Below are positions 21,255-29,955 of a DNA stretch of 64,000 nt, piece after piece. A program made the position numbers and the translations under genes. Each line of letters begins with the position of its first letter. Within the stretch, counting starts at the first letter, position 1. Source of the stretch: an uncultured Cocleimonas sp. (GTDB lineage: Bacteria; Pseudomonadota; Gammaproteobacteria; Thiotrichales; Thiotrichaceae); assembly GCF_947495625.1 (NCBI RefSeq), contig NZ_CANLZW010000011.1, positions 1 to 64,000 on the forward strand, read 5' to 3'. The notes beneath the pieces are model-generated. The model had not been told where the DNA came from. It searched no databases and saw nothing but the letters and a program-made list of their open reading frames with translations.

Positions 21255-21743
21255 TTAAAACGATTTTTTCTGTGCGTGAAATAAGCGCATATAGTAATGA
21301 TATAAAGGCCAGATCAATAGACTACTAAATACGGTATACCAGTAACCCCAGCCTTCAGGAGTATTTCCGGTAATTCCTAAAATCCATAAATTGATTAATA
21401 AATAAGTACCTAAAACTAAAAATAACAGGAAGAGTTGCTGAAAATAACTATCCATCAAAAGGCGCGATCGCATTCTTAAGGTCAAGAATAAAACGATTGT
21501 AAAACCCAAGGCGTGCTGGCCCATGATTGTGCCGTAGAGAGAATCAATAAGCAGTCCGACAAACCAGGCAAATACCAAGCTTGATTTGCTAGGCGAGACT
21601 AACCCCCAATGAATAAAGGTTAAAGCCAGCCATTCTGGTCTATGTAAAACCCACTGCTCATTAATGGGCAATATAGTCAGGGCAAATGCGATAATTACAG
21701 ACAATGTAATCGCACCGGTAAACCTTGGATTAATTTCTTCCAT
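21255..21743 (-). CDS. mreD: rod shape-determining membrane protein MreD
   Basis: The 162-residue inner-membrane protein has about five helices. It shows MreD features such as RPEWLALTFIHWGLVSPSKSSLVFAWFVGLLIDSLYGTIMGQHALGF. It works with MreC and MreB to guide lateral wall synthesis. It lies four bases after mreC, the last gene of mreBCD. The + strand side is bounded by the repeat element ending at 21250. Confidence 0.93.
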   Translation of the reverse strand: MEEINPRFTGAITLSVIIAFALTILPINEQWVLHRPEWLALTFIHWGLVSPSKSSLVFAWFVGLLIDSLYGTIMGQHALGFTIVLFLTLRMRSRLLMDSYFQQLFLLFLVLGTYLLINLWILGITGNTPEGWGYWYTVFSSLLIWPLYHYYMRLFHAQKKSF

Positions 21744-21747
21744 CGAT

Positions 21748-22596
21748 TTACTTATCTGCCTCTTGTTCTTGACCAGTGTTATTTTTGATTTCTAACTCAG
21801 AAGAGTAATCTGCACGCCAAATCATCAGTATTTCTCGGGTCTTACTGAAATCTGTAAAAGGTCTTGCATGCACTTTCATAAATGAATCACCCGGATTGTA
21901 TTCAACACTATCCACAATCGCTACGGGAAAATCTGGCGGAAACAACTGACCCAGACCAGAACTTACAAATTTATCGCCAGTTTGGATATCCATGCTCGTT
22001 TCGACATGCTTAAGCTCCAAACGGTTGATCTTACCGGTACCAACAGCGAGTGCACCCTGACCGGTTCTAACGTTTCGTACATGAATCGCATGCTTCACAT
22101 CAGTGAGCTGCATAATCACGGCAGAACTAGGCGTCACACTTTCAGTCTGGCCGTAAATATTATTACCCGCCAGAGCTACCTGTCCGACGAAAATACCATC
22201 ATCAGTACCTTTATTGATCACTACATTTTTACTGAAGGGATTAGAAGATACCGAGAGAATCTCAGTTAAGGTAAATTTTTCACGAACTGCAGGAGTTGCA
22301 CTTAACTGACTTCTTAAACGCTGATTTTCTTTAGCGATAGAATGATATTTCTGGTCTCTTGCCGCATAAACACCCACTAAAGCGCGCAACTCACGATTAG
22401 CTTTTGATAATTCATCGTGATCGGAGAAAAATTCTTGAGTAAAATTCGCCAAACGATAAGGTAAATCGACCGTATATTGGACTGGATAGATAAGAAACTT
22501 AGTTAATCCGGTGCGAACAGGCAAAAGTCTATTCTTGCGGTAATCCAAAGTCATAAAGGCCATAGAAATCAAAGCCAAAATCACGAACTTAATCAT
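21748..22596 (-). CDS. mreC: rod shape-determining protein MreC
   Basis: The 282-residue periplasmic protein is anchored by one N-terminal helix. A coiled coil spans about 65-110 (ELSKANRELRAL, KENQRLRSQL). The beta-rich MreC core follows, with SSNPFSKNVVINKGTDDGIFVGQVAL and VSSGLGQLFPPDFPVAIV. It links MreB to wall synthesis enzymes. It lies between mreB and mreD with tight spacing. Confidence 0.94.
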   Translation of the reverse strand: MIKFVILALISMAFMTLDYRKNRLLPVRTGLTKFLIYPVQYTVDLPYRLANFTQEFFSDHDELSKANRELRALVGVYAARDQKYHSIAKENQRLRSQLSATPAVREKFTLTEILSVSSNPFSKNVVINKGTDDGIFVGQVALAGNNIYGQTESVTPSSAVIMQLTDVKHAIHVRNVRTGQGALAVGTGKINRLELKHVETSMDIQTGDKFVSSGLGQLFPPDFPVAIVDSVEYNPGDSFMKVHARPFTDFSKTREILMIWRADYSSELEIKNNTGQEQEADK

Positions 22597-22677
22597 GTAG
22601 CCTTGTTGCTTACTATCGTCTCTGTCTAGATTATAAATAACAGACTCCCTCGGAATCCCTGATTTTTATAGATATTA

Positions 22678-23751
<1,074 letters not shown>

Positions 23752-23767
23752 TCAAGACCCCAATATG

Positions 23768-23786
23768 AAGGACGTAGATCGTCCTT
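23768..23786 (-). promoter_or_regulatory. leader hairpin upstream of mreB
   Basis: AAGGAC and GTCCTT pair around a 7-nt loop about 45 bases before the mreB start. It lacks a T-tract and may be a leader structure or operator. Function is unknown. Confidence 0.3.
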
Positions 23787-23944
23787 AATGATTTGTATAT
23801 AAGCTTATACTATTTTACTTCTAAAAAAGAGCATAAAATAGAAATCGCGTAATGTATCAATCACAGCTAAATAGAGCAAGAATTTGCTCAATTAAGTACA
23901 CTGATTTAGAATGCGCCACCCTCTTTAGACTATACCTTATTATA

Positions 23945-24523
23945 ATGAATGTACTGATTGTTTTCACCCACCCAAATCCTGCAAGCTTTAATCACGCTTT
24001 ATTGGAGAGAGTTTCTGCTGGCCTTAAAGAAGCTGGACACTCAATAAAGATAAAGGATTTGTACCAGGAAAATTTCGATCCTATCCTTAGTGCTAGTGAT
24101 CTTGATCAGCTACATAAAGGAGAAATCCCGTCTAAAATAGCAAAAGAGCAAGAGCAGCTATTATGGGCTGATTCTCTTATATTCATTTATCCGCTTTGGT
24201 GGTTTGGTCGTCCAGCCATGCTAAAAGGCTGGTTTGATCTGGTTTTAACCAACGGCTTAGCTTTCGAATACTCAAGCGATGGTGTGAAAGGCTTATTAAA
24301 GCATAAACGTGCTTTAGTATTAATTACTGCAGGTGGTTCAAGAAAGTATTTTGAAGATACTGATGCACTTCAGTTAATTCACAGACCGACAACTGACGGC
24401 ACTCTATCTTTTTGTGGCATTAAAGACGTTTCACATGAGATTTATTATGATATCGCGAATATCAGCAATGAAGAACGCATTGAAATACTCGACAATGTAG
24501 AAGAAATGGGAAGAACTTTTTAA
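23945..24523 (+). CDS. flavodoxin-fold NAD(P)H oxidoreductase (KefF/MdaB-like)
   Basis: The product of 192 residues begins MNVLIVFTHPNPASFNHALLERV, the FMN phosphate-binding loop of the flavodoxin-2 family. The active-site segment YPLWWFGRPAMLKGWFDLVLTNGLAF follows. Relatives are NAD(P)H quinone reductases or KefF ancillary proteins that bind FMN or FAD and carry out two-electron quinone reduction. The frame extends 31 codons upstream, but that part has no homology-like character and the ATG at 23945 matches the family start. No potassium efflux gene lies nearby. Confidence 0.85.
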   Translation: MNVLIVFTHPNPASFNHALLERVSAGLKEAGHSIKIKDLYQENFDPILSASDLDQLHKGEIPSKIAKEQEQLLWADSLIFIYPLWWFGRPAMLKGWFDLVLTNGLAFEYSSDGVKGLLKHKRALVLITAGGSRKYFEDTDALQLIHRPTTDGTLSFCGIKDVSHEIYYDIANISNEERIEILDNVEEMGRTF

Positions 24524-24589
24524 TAAGCCCGCGTTAATTAGCTCAAATTAATAGTCTCAAGCTAAAAAAAAATTATCACTGAATTGAAT

Positions 24590-25429
24590 ATGCAAACTCC
24601 AGAAACTGAAATCTTAAGTCATAAAGTCTATCCTGGGGAAACTCCTCAGGCAGAAAAGCAAATTCCATTGATAATCCTTCATGGATTATTCGGCTCTATG
24701 GACAATTGGCGATCACAAGCGCAACGCTTATCCGCCAAAAGACCCGTAATTATTCTGGATTTGCGTAATCACGGTAACTCTCCTCATATAAAAGGCATGA
24801 GTTATCGCGAAATGTATGAGGATGTGATCAAACTCGCAAAACACCTAAAGATTCCCAAGTTTGATTTATTAGGTCATTCAATGGGTGGCAAAGTGGCAAT
24901 GCAAATGGCATTGGCACAGGAAGAGTTGCAACTAGACTTCATCAACAGACTGATTGTGGTTGATATAGCACCACGACCTTATCCTTTATGGCACCAAACA
25001 ACCTTAAAGGCAGTATTGGGTGCGCCAGTAGAAACATTAAAGTCACGTCAGGAAATCGACGATCACCTCAAACTGACTATTGATGATGCTGTTGAACGCT
25101 CCTTTATGATCAAGAATCTAAGACGTGCAAAACAAGATATTGATGGATCAGACATTGGCTTTCGCTGGAAAAGTGATGTTCAGGAAATTGCCAAAGGCTA
25201 TTTGAAAATAGCTGGGTTTACCACATCTGGTCAAACTTTCTCTAATCCAACACTCTTTATAGATGGTGAAGATTCCCGCTATATGAGAGAACAAGATCAT
25301 CCCATTATTAAAGCATTATTCCCAAATTCCACCATTTCTACAGTCAAAAATAGCGATCATTTGCCGCACATTCAGCAAGCAGACGAATTTTTTTCACTCT
25401 GCGACACCTTCTTAAGCCCTACAGAATAG
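24590..25429 (+). CDS. alpha/beta hydrolase, YbfF-like esterase
   Basis: The 279-residue protein has the alpha/beta hydrolase fold. The oxyanion segment is LHGLFGSMDNWRSQA, the nucleophile elbow GHSMGGKVAM carries the catalytic Ser, and a C-terminal SDHLPH supplies the catalytic His. This matches E. coli YbfF-type acyl-CoA or short-chain esterases. The frame also begins at a TTG two codons earlier; the ATG at 24590 is chosen. It is about 65 bases after the oxidoreductase gene and may be co-transcribed. Confidence 0.88.
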   Translation: MQTPETEILSHKVYPGETPQAEKQIPLIILHGLFGSMDNWRSQAQRLSAKRPVIILDLRNHGNSPHIKGMSYREMYEDVIKLAKHLKIPKFDLLGHSMGGKVAMQMALAQEELQLDFINRLIVVDIAPRPYPLWHQTTLKAVLGAPVETLKSRQEIDDHLKLTIDDAVERSFMIKNLRRAKQDIDGSDIGFRWKSDVQEIAKGYLKIAGFTTSGQTFSNPTLFIDGEDSRYMREQDHPIIKALFPNSTISTVKNSDHLPHIQQADEFFSLCDTFLSPTE

Positions 25430-25484
25430 GCACTTCAAAAAAAGTTCATACTTTTTGCAAAATATTCTTGTATAAATCAAAAGA

Positions 25485-25502
25485 AGTATATTAGAATATA
25501 CT
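25485..25502. promoter_or_regulatory. 18-bp palindrome upstream of the Gly/Asn-rich secreted protein
   Basis: AGTATATT and AATATACT are exact inverted repeats with a two-base centre, about 50 bases before the start at 25553. The position suits an operator or a region overlapping a -10 element (TATATT). Confidence 0.4.
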
Positions 25503-25552
25503 CATATTCGAAGTTAATTGAATACTTACTTACATTACACAAGGAGATCGTC

Positions 25553-26125
25553 ATGAAATTACAAGCTATCACACTAACTGCTCTTTTGGCTCTTGCTGGT
25601 ACTGCATCTGCTGATTGGTTCGATGGATTCAACAACGGTAACGGTTCAGGAAACGGATACGGCAACGCTGCTGGTAACGGTTCTACTGCTGGAAATGCTG
25701 CTGGTAACGGTTCTGCAAACGGCAACGGCTGGGGCACTGCAAAAGGTGATGCAGACGGAGAAGTTGATTTCTCTATCACTTTTAAAGGTAAAGGCCGCAC
25801 AGATATGGACACTGCGGGTAACCTAAGCGGAAACGGCGAAGGTGCTGGAAATGCTGCTGGTAACGGAAACGGCTACGGCAACATGGCTGGAAACGGTTAC
25901 AGTAACGGATACAGCTCGACAAACACTAACGGATACGGCCAAGGTTTCAATAACAATGGTTACGCTCCTGCTGGATCATACGCACCTGCTGGTTACAACC
26001 CTGCAGTAGCTGCACCAGCTCAAGACTACACACAGCTTAAAGCTATGTGGGAAGCACAAGCTAAGCAAGCAGAAGAAATGCTTAAGCGTATCGAAGCTGC
26101 ACAACAGAGCGCTGCTAAATCATAA
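25553..26125 (+). CDS. secreted Gly/Asn-rich protein, sulfur-globule-protein-like
   Basis: The 190-residue product has a clear signal peptide (MKLQAITLTALLALAGTASA, cleavage before DWFDGF). The mature part is dominated by GNG, AGN and NGYGN repeats (about 25-145), with a short non-repetitive island (DGEVDFSITFKGKGRTDMD). A Pro/Ala/Tyr segment (YAPAGSYAPAGY) and a charged helical tail (about 155-190) close it. The ADW start, GNGYG-type repeats and YAPAGY tail resemble sulfur-globule envelope proteins of sulfur oxidisers; this is recognition by composition, not proof. A strong AAGGAGAT site and a strong terminator suggest high expression from its own transcript. A structural biofilm protein is the main alternative. 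Confidence 0.6.
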   Translation: MKLQAITLTALLALAGTASADWFDGFNNGNGSGNGYGNAAGNGSTAGNAAGNGSANGNGWGTAKGDADGEVDFSITFKGKGRTDMDTAGNLSGNGEGAGNAAGNGNGYGNMAGNGYSNGYSSTNTNGYGQGFNNNGYAPAGSYAPAGYNPAVAAPAQDYTQLKAMWEAQAKQAEEMLKRIEAAQQSAAKS

Positions 26126-26150
26126 TCAATTGATTTAGACTAAAACGCTA

Positions 26151-26180
26151 AAAAAGGCCCGCATTTGCGGGCCTTTTTTA
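26151..26180 (+). terminator. rho-independent terminator
   Basis: AAAAAGGCCCGCA pairs with TGCGGGCCTTTTT around a short loop, giving a G+C-rich stem and a U-tract. It ends the Gly/Asn-rich secreted protein gene 25 bases after its stop. It does not belong to the window's repeat family. Confidence 0.93.
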
Positions 26181-26265
26181 TGCATATTTAAATGCGCAAT
26201 AAGCCAATATCAAGTAAAGTGCCTTACTTCTTAGAATTAACTGACTTTAATTAGTAAACAGCAAA

Positions 26266-26667
26266 ATGATCACAAAAAACCCATACCTAGATAACAGACA
26301 TACCTCACTCAGAACCTTGGCAATGCCAGCGGATTCTAATCCCAGCGGTGATATTTTCGGTGGCTGGTTAATGTCACAAATGGATATTGCTGGTGGATTT
26401 TATGCGCGCCAGCTATCAAAATCTCGTGTAGTTACGGTTGCTGTAGAAGCCATGACTTTCCATTTGCCGGTTTTCGTTGGCGATGAAGTGAGTTGCTATT
26501 GCGAAACAGAAAGACTCGGCAGAACATCAATTGCCGTACATGTCGAAACCTGGGTAAGAAGAGATATATTATCTGATGACAGCATCAAGGTAACTGAAGC
26601 GGTATACACCTATGTAGCAATAGACAAAGATCGCAAGCCTATTGCAATCAAAAAACAAGAGACTTAA
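26266..26667 (+). CDS. acyl-CoA thioesterase, hotdog fold (YciA-like)
   Basis: The 133-residue protein has the hotdog thioesterase signature MPADSNPSGDIFGGWLMSQMDIAGGFYA, with the catalytic Asn/Asp region, then VTVAVEAMTFHLPVFVGDEVSCY. It should hydrolyse acyl-CoA to free acid and CoA, as YciA does. It stands alone on the + strand after a terminator, so it has its own promoter. No unusual features. Confidence 0.9.
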   Translation: MITKNPYLDNRHTSLRTLAMPADSNPSGDIFGGWLMSQMDIAGGFYARQLSKSRVVTVAVEAMTFHLPVFVGDEVSCYCETERLGRTSIAVHVETWVRRDILSDDSIKVTEAVYTYVAIDKDRKPIAIKKQET

Positions 26668-26750
26668 TAGACCTAAATAGACCTCAGATTATATTGAGTT
26701 TGTTATTTTGTTTTATAGCCTCCTTGTTTGCCCTTGATCGAAAAAAGACT

Positions 26751-27965
26751 TTAATTGGGACAAATACCAATCACTAAATCCATCACATTGGTACCACTTG
26801 CTCCCGTTGTTATGAGACCTTCTGTTTGTTTAAAGTAGGAGTGTGAGTCTGCCCTATTTAGATAATCAGCTGCATCAAGGTTTTTCAATAAGCCTTTTTC
26901 TATGGTCTGATTGTCAACTATTGCTCCTGTAGCATCAGTCAAACCATCAGTTCCATCGGTGCCTGCTGCGAGTAGATAACACTCATTTTCCCCTGCCATA
27001 TATTTGGCAGCTGTCAGCGCAAGATGTTGATTCCTGCCGCCCATTCCCGGGTTACTGGGTAAATTTACCGTTGTTTCACCACCCCAAATTACTAATATTC
27101 CCACTTCTTTTTTCAAAGTATCGACACAATTAATCGCAGCTTCCGAGGCTTCATTCTCAAGAAAATCAGGAACCACTTTACAGGAATAACCTAGTGACTT
27201 TGCTTTTACGGCAGCTGCTTCTTTGGCGATCTCTAAAGAAGCTATTATCTTCCAGTTAAAGTCACCCCCCCACATTGGGGCCTTTATTTTATTCAACTTA
27301 TCCTTCCAACGCTCAGGAAGGTCAGGCAATTCTTTCTCATCAACGAGAAATAGCAAACCTGAACCAATAACTTCGGGATCATCTTCTGGCACATCAGAAA
27401 TCATCAGGCAATTTACTGGCCTTCCGTTAAGGTAGCGCCAAAGTCCGCCCCCTTTAATTGCAGATAAGCGACGTCGAATAGAATTAATTTGGTCGATAGG
27501 GTAGGCATTAGCCAGCAAGTAATCCGTCAGCTCCTGCAATTGGGATAAATCCCACCCCTCGTTTAAAACCTCAACCAGTGCAGATGCACCACCTGATATT
27601 AAAAATAAACAAGGTTCTCCTTCTGGTAATTCTCGAAGGAAATCTAACAAGACCTCTCCCGCTTTAATACTGTTTTCTCTGGGCACAGGGTGATCTGATT
27701 CAACGCATCTTGCTTTAGTATCTTGCTCGACTGCTGTGCTGATATGTCCATGCTTCGAAATAACTAACGCAGATTTAATCCGATCATGAGGCACACCTTG
27801 GTACATTGAATCTGCTGCTTTTCCAATAGCGATAACATGAAATTCCGCAGGATATGGATAAGGGTCATTATCAGCTTCCAGCTCGTTACTCACCACAGTC
27901 TTACCTTCCACTGATGATAAAGCAGCGTGAAATATCGCTAATAGATTTTCTTGGTGGTTATTCAT
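26751..27965 (-). CDS. glycerate kinase type 2 (MOFRL family)
   Basis: The 404-residue protein has the DUF4147/GckA N-terminal domain (VIAIGKAADSMYQGV, SDHPVPRENSIKAGE, LISGGASALVE). The C-terminal MOFRL domain follows (WGGETTVNLPSNPGMGGRNQHLALTAA and AAGTDGTDGLTDATGAIVD). It phosphorylates glycerate to 2-phosphoglycerate with ATP, in serine or glyoxylate metabolism. A stretch at 27261-27285 matches the dispersed repeat core and encodes PMWGGDF in frame, near residues 227-235. The gene follows metZ, separated by a repeat-type terminator. Confidence 0.9.
   Translation of the reverse strand: MNNHQENLLAIFHAALSSVEGKTVVSNELEADNDPYPYPAEFHVIAIGKAADSMYQGVPHDRIKSALVISKHGHISTAVEQDTKARCVESDHPVPRENSIKAGEVLLDFLRELPEGEPCLFLISGGASALVEVLNEGWDLSQLQELTDYLLANAYPIDQINSIRRRLSAIKGGGLWRYLNGRPVNCLMISDVPEDDPEVIGSGLLFLVDEKELPDLPERWKDKLNKIKAPMWGGDFNWKIIASLEIAKEAAAVKAKSLGYSCKVVPDFLENEASEAAINCVDTLKKEVGILVIWGGETTVNLPSNPGMGGRNQHLALTAAKYMAGENECYLLAAGTDGTDGLTDATGAIVDNQTIEKGLLKNLDAADYLNRADSHSYFKQTEGLITTGASGTNVMDLVIGICPN
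27261..27290. repeat. repeat-like core inside the glycerate kinase gene
   Basis: GTCACCCCCCCACATTGGGG followed by CCTTTATTTT matches the family with a CCCC/GGGG stem. It lies fully within the coding sequence, antisense to it, and is in frame. Chance codon use cannot be excluded because the family core is short. Confidence 0.55.
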
Positions 27966-27981
27966 ACTAAATGACTTCCTT

Positions 27982-28009
27982 AAAAAGTGCCTATAAGTAG
28001 GGGGGTGTC
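27982..28009 (-). repeat. repeat-family copy, probable metZ terminator
   Basis: Read on the minus strand it is GACACCCCCCTACTTATAGG then CACTTTTTA, with a CCTA/TAGG stem and T-tract. It begins 18 bases after the metZ stop codon and precedes the glycerate kinase start, so it should end or attenuate the metZ transcript. Confidence 0.8.
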
Positions 28010-28026
28010 TATTTTACAAATACGAA

Positions 28027-29208
28027 CTAAATCAGGCCTCTAGCCAAATCATTCTGTATATCCTGAATATCTTCAAGACCTACTGATACTCTTATTAAAC
28101 CATCAGAAATCTGAGTTTCATCTCGTAATTCCTGAGATAAACGTCCATGCGTAGTGGAAGCCGGATGCGTAATGGTACTTTTGGTATCACCCAGATTCGC
28201 CGTAATTGATAGCAACTGAGTATTGTTTATAACTTTCCACGCATTTTCTTTTCCGCCTTTTACAACAAAAGAAACAATGCCACCAAAACCAGATTGTTGC
28301 TTTTTGGCTAGCTCATGCTGGGGATGATCTTTTAGCCCCGGATAATAAACATGCTCTACGGCATCTTGCTTGTTTAACCACTCAGCCAGCTTCATTGCAT
28401 TTTCACAATGTGCTTTCATACGTAGACTAAGCGTTTCTAAACCTTTGGTAAATACCCACGCATTAAATGGGCTCATCGAAACACCGCCGGTTCGCAATAC
28501 ACCTGCAATATCTTCGCCTACGATTTTATTATTACCAACCACTGCTCCACCCAGACAACGACCTTGACCATCGAGGTATTTGGTAGCGGAATGAATAACA
28601 ATATCAGCCCCCATCTTTAATGGCTTTTGCAAAGCGGGCGTACAAAAACAGTTATCGATAACCAATAAACAATTATTGCTATGAGCGATATTCGCAAGTG
28701 CTGGAATATCGACCAATTCAGTTATCGGATTTGATGGAGTTTCTGCAAATAGAATACGTGTGTTTGGCTTAATTGCTTTTTTCCAGGCCTCTAGGTCTGA
28801 CAGCTCGACAAAATCAAAACCGATACCAAATTTTTCTAGATATTTTGTAAATAGGACCGTACTTGTACCAAAAATAGAACGTGAACTAACAACATGATCA
28901 CCTGCTTTCAACACGCCAAGCATCGTAGCTAAAATCGCTGCCATACCGGATGCCGTTGCAACACATGCTTCACCCTCTTCCAGCGCTGCTAACCGATCTT
29001 GAAAACACTTGATTGTAGGGTTTGAAACACGTGAGTAGAAGAAACCTTCTTCATCACCACCAAAACGTGCTGCTGCTTCTTCTGCACTTTTAAACACAAA
29101 ACTTGAAGTGGTGAAAATCGCCTCTCCATTTTCCTGAAAATCACTACGTTGATGCCCTGCTCTAATCGCTAAAGTATCAAATTCAAATTCGTCCAATTTA
29201 TTATCCAT
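28027..29208 (-). CDS. metZ: O-succinylhomoserine sulfhydrylase
   Basis: The 393-residue PLP enzyme makes homocysteine from O-succinylhomoserine and sulfide, the direct sulfhydrylation route to methionine. The Cys/Met metabolism PLP family fold is clear: TSSFVFKSAEEAAARFGG, FAETPSNPITELVDI and the PLP-lysine motif HSATKYLDGQGRCLGG near residue 210. The DGQGR form is typical of MetZ rather than MetB or MetC. The transcript appears to start about 340 bases upstream at a sigma-70-like promoter immediately before a candidate SAM-II-type riboswitch. Confidence 0.92.
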   Translation of the reverse strand: MDNKLDEFEFDTLAIRAGHQRSDFQENGEAIFTTSSFVFKSAEEAAARFGGDEEGFFYSRVSNPTIKCFQDRLAALEEGEACVATASGMAAILATMLGVLKAGDHVVSSRSIFGTSTVLFTKYLEKFGIGFDFVELSDLEAWKKAIKPNTRILFAETPSNPITELVDIPALANIAHSNNCLLVIDNCFCTPALQKPLKMGADIVIHSATKYLDGQGRCLGGAVVGNNKIVGEDIAGVLRTGGVSMSPFNAWVFTKGLETLSLRMKAHCENAMKLAEWLNKQDAVEHVYYPGLKDHPQHELAKKQQSGFGGIVSFVVKGGKENAWKVINNTQLLSITANLGDTKSTITHPASTTHGRLSQELRDETQISDGLIRVSVGLEDIQDIQNDLARGLI

Positions 29209-29280
29209 CTGCTTGTCTAATCCATTATTATTTATCAGCTTTAGCGAAAGTTATATATACATCAGACTACAGCAGGCACA

Positions 29281-29313
29281 AAAAAACCCGCGTAGTCATG
29301 ACTAAAGCAGGTT
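29281..29313 (-). terminator. rho-independent terminator in the metZ leader
   Basis: On the minus strand AACCTGC pairs with GCGGGTT (one mismatch) around an inner palindrome TAGTCATGACTA, followed by a long T-tract. It lies between the candidate riboswitch and the metZ start codon, so it could be a regulated attenuator. Confidence 0.7.
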
Positions 29314-29412
29314 ATTTAACATTCATTGACCGCGCTTTAGCAAAATTTAAAAGTAATAGCTGATCAAATAAGTTGAATTTAGACGGTGATAAAAATTGTT
29401 CAGTTCTTCAAA

Positions 29413-29443
29413 CAAAAAGGCCAGAATAGTTATTCTATTTTGG
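29413..29443 (-). terminator. second terminator-like hairpin in the metZ leader
   Basis: On the minus strand CCAAAATAG and CTATTCTGG form a 9-bp stem with one G-T pair and a 5-nt loop, followed by CCTTTTTG. It lies about 55 bases after the candidate riboswitch, closer to it than the terminator at 29281. Confidence 0.5.
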
Positions 29444-29497
29444 ATGTTTTGTTGGAGAAAATGAGCGGTTTTTAGTCTGTATAAATCAACGACTTTG

Positions 29498-29547
29498 ACC
29501 AATTAGTGCTTTTGCGCCTGCAAGCTGATAATCAAATCGGCGCCTTT
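29498..29547 (-). promoter_or_regulatory. candidate SAM-II-type riboswitch
   Basis: On the minus strand, stem P1 pairs GCGCC (29543-29539) with GGCGC (29518-29514). Between the arms lie GATTTG (29538-29533) and GCTTGCA (29525-29519), the spacing and words of the SAM-II binding core known upstream of metA, metX and metZ genes. A pseudoknot is possible between TGATTA in the loop and TAATTG downstream (29505-29500). It begins at the predicted start of the metZ transcript. The 3' part matches the consensus less well, so a divergent SAM-II or SAM-V relative is possible. Confidence 0.68.
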
Positions 29548-29552
29548 CAAAT

Positions 29553-29581
29553 ACTATAAACCTAATTATTATTAGCGTCAA
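29553..29581 (-). promoter_or_regulatory. sigma-70-like promoter of metZ
   Basis: On the minus strand TTGACG (-35, 29581-29576) and TATAGT (-10, 29558-29553) are separated by exactly 17 bases. Transcription would start near 29546, directly at the 5' end of the candidate riboswitch. The -35 box overlaps the last codons of the gene at 29562. Confidence 0.65.
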
Positions 29582-29933
29582 ACACCCTTTGTTTAAGAAA
29601 TTCAATCGCCGTAGTTTGAGCTATTTTCTCAAATTCATCAGTATCTAAATCTTTATATTCAAATACTTTCGCAGAAATACTGCGGCTAGAAATAACCACG
29701 CGATGTCGTATTTTCAGAAACTCAATCACTTCAAATTTATTATTTGGTTTCTGCTTTCGATCATCGACTATTACCGATAGTCCTGCCTGAGTGAGTTCCT
29801 CATAAAGATTGTCTGTTGCTAACTTAACATTAAGGAATGTTTCAGATTGCATCGGCACAATGGCTACTTGAAATCCTCCACCATTTTCTACTTTATCGCG
29901 TAATTCATCGATATTGGATTGACTCAGATACAT
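29562..29933 (-). CDS. stand-alone anticodon-binding-like domain (ProRS C-terminal type)
   Basis: The 123-residue protein reads like the anticodon-binding domain of class IIa synthetases, especially prolyl-tRNA synthetase. Similar segments are FQVAIVPMQSE, LYEELTQAGLSVIVDDRKQKPNNKF, IRHRVVISSRS and VFEYKDLDTDEFE. No catalytic domain is present or adjacent. Free-standing domains of this type are known in other contexts as tRNA-binding or accessory proteins, but no function can be given here. It starts 22 bases after the macroglobulin gene and may be co-transcribed with it. It could equally be a remnant of a duplicated proS. Confidence 0.6.
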   Translation of the reverse strand: MYLSQSNIDELRDKVENGGGFQVAIVPMQSETFLNVKLATDNLYEELTQAGLSVIVDDRKQKPNNKFEVIEFLKIRHRVVISSRSISAKVFEYKDLDTDEFEKIAQTTAIEFLKQRVFDANNN

Positions 29934-29955
29934 CGTATTACCTGGCTATGAGTAC

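Noticed and set aside
23852-23944. Upstream extension of the flavodoxin-fold oxidoreductase
   Set aside because: The extra 31 residues are unlike the family N-terminus, which begins exactly at the ATG at 23945.
29498-29547. SAM-I (S-box) riboswitch at metZ
   Set aside because: The structure is far too small and lacks the four-way junction words of SAM-I; the core words fit SAM-II.
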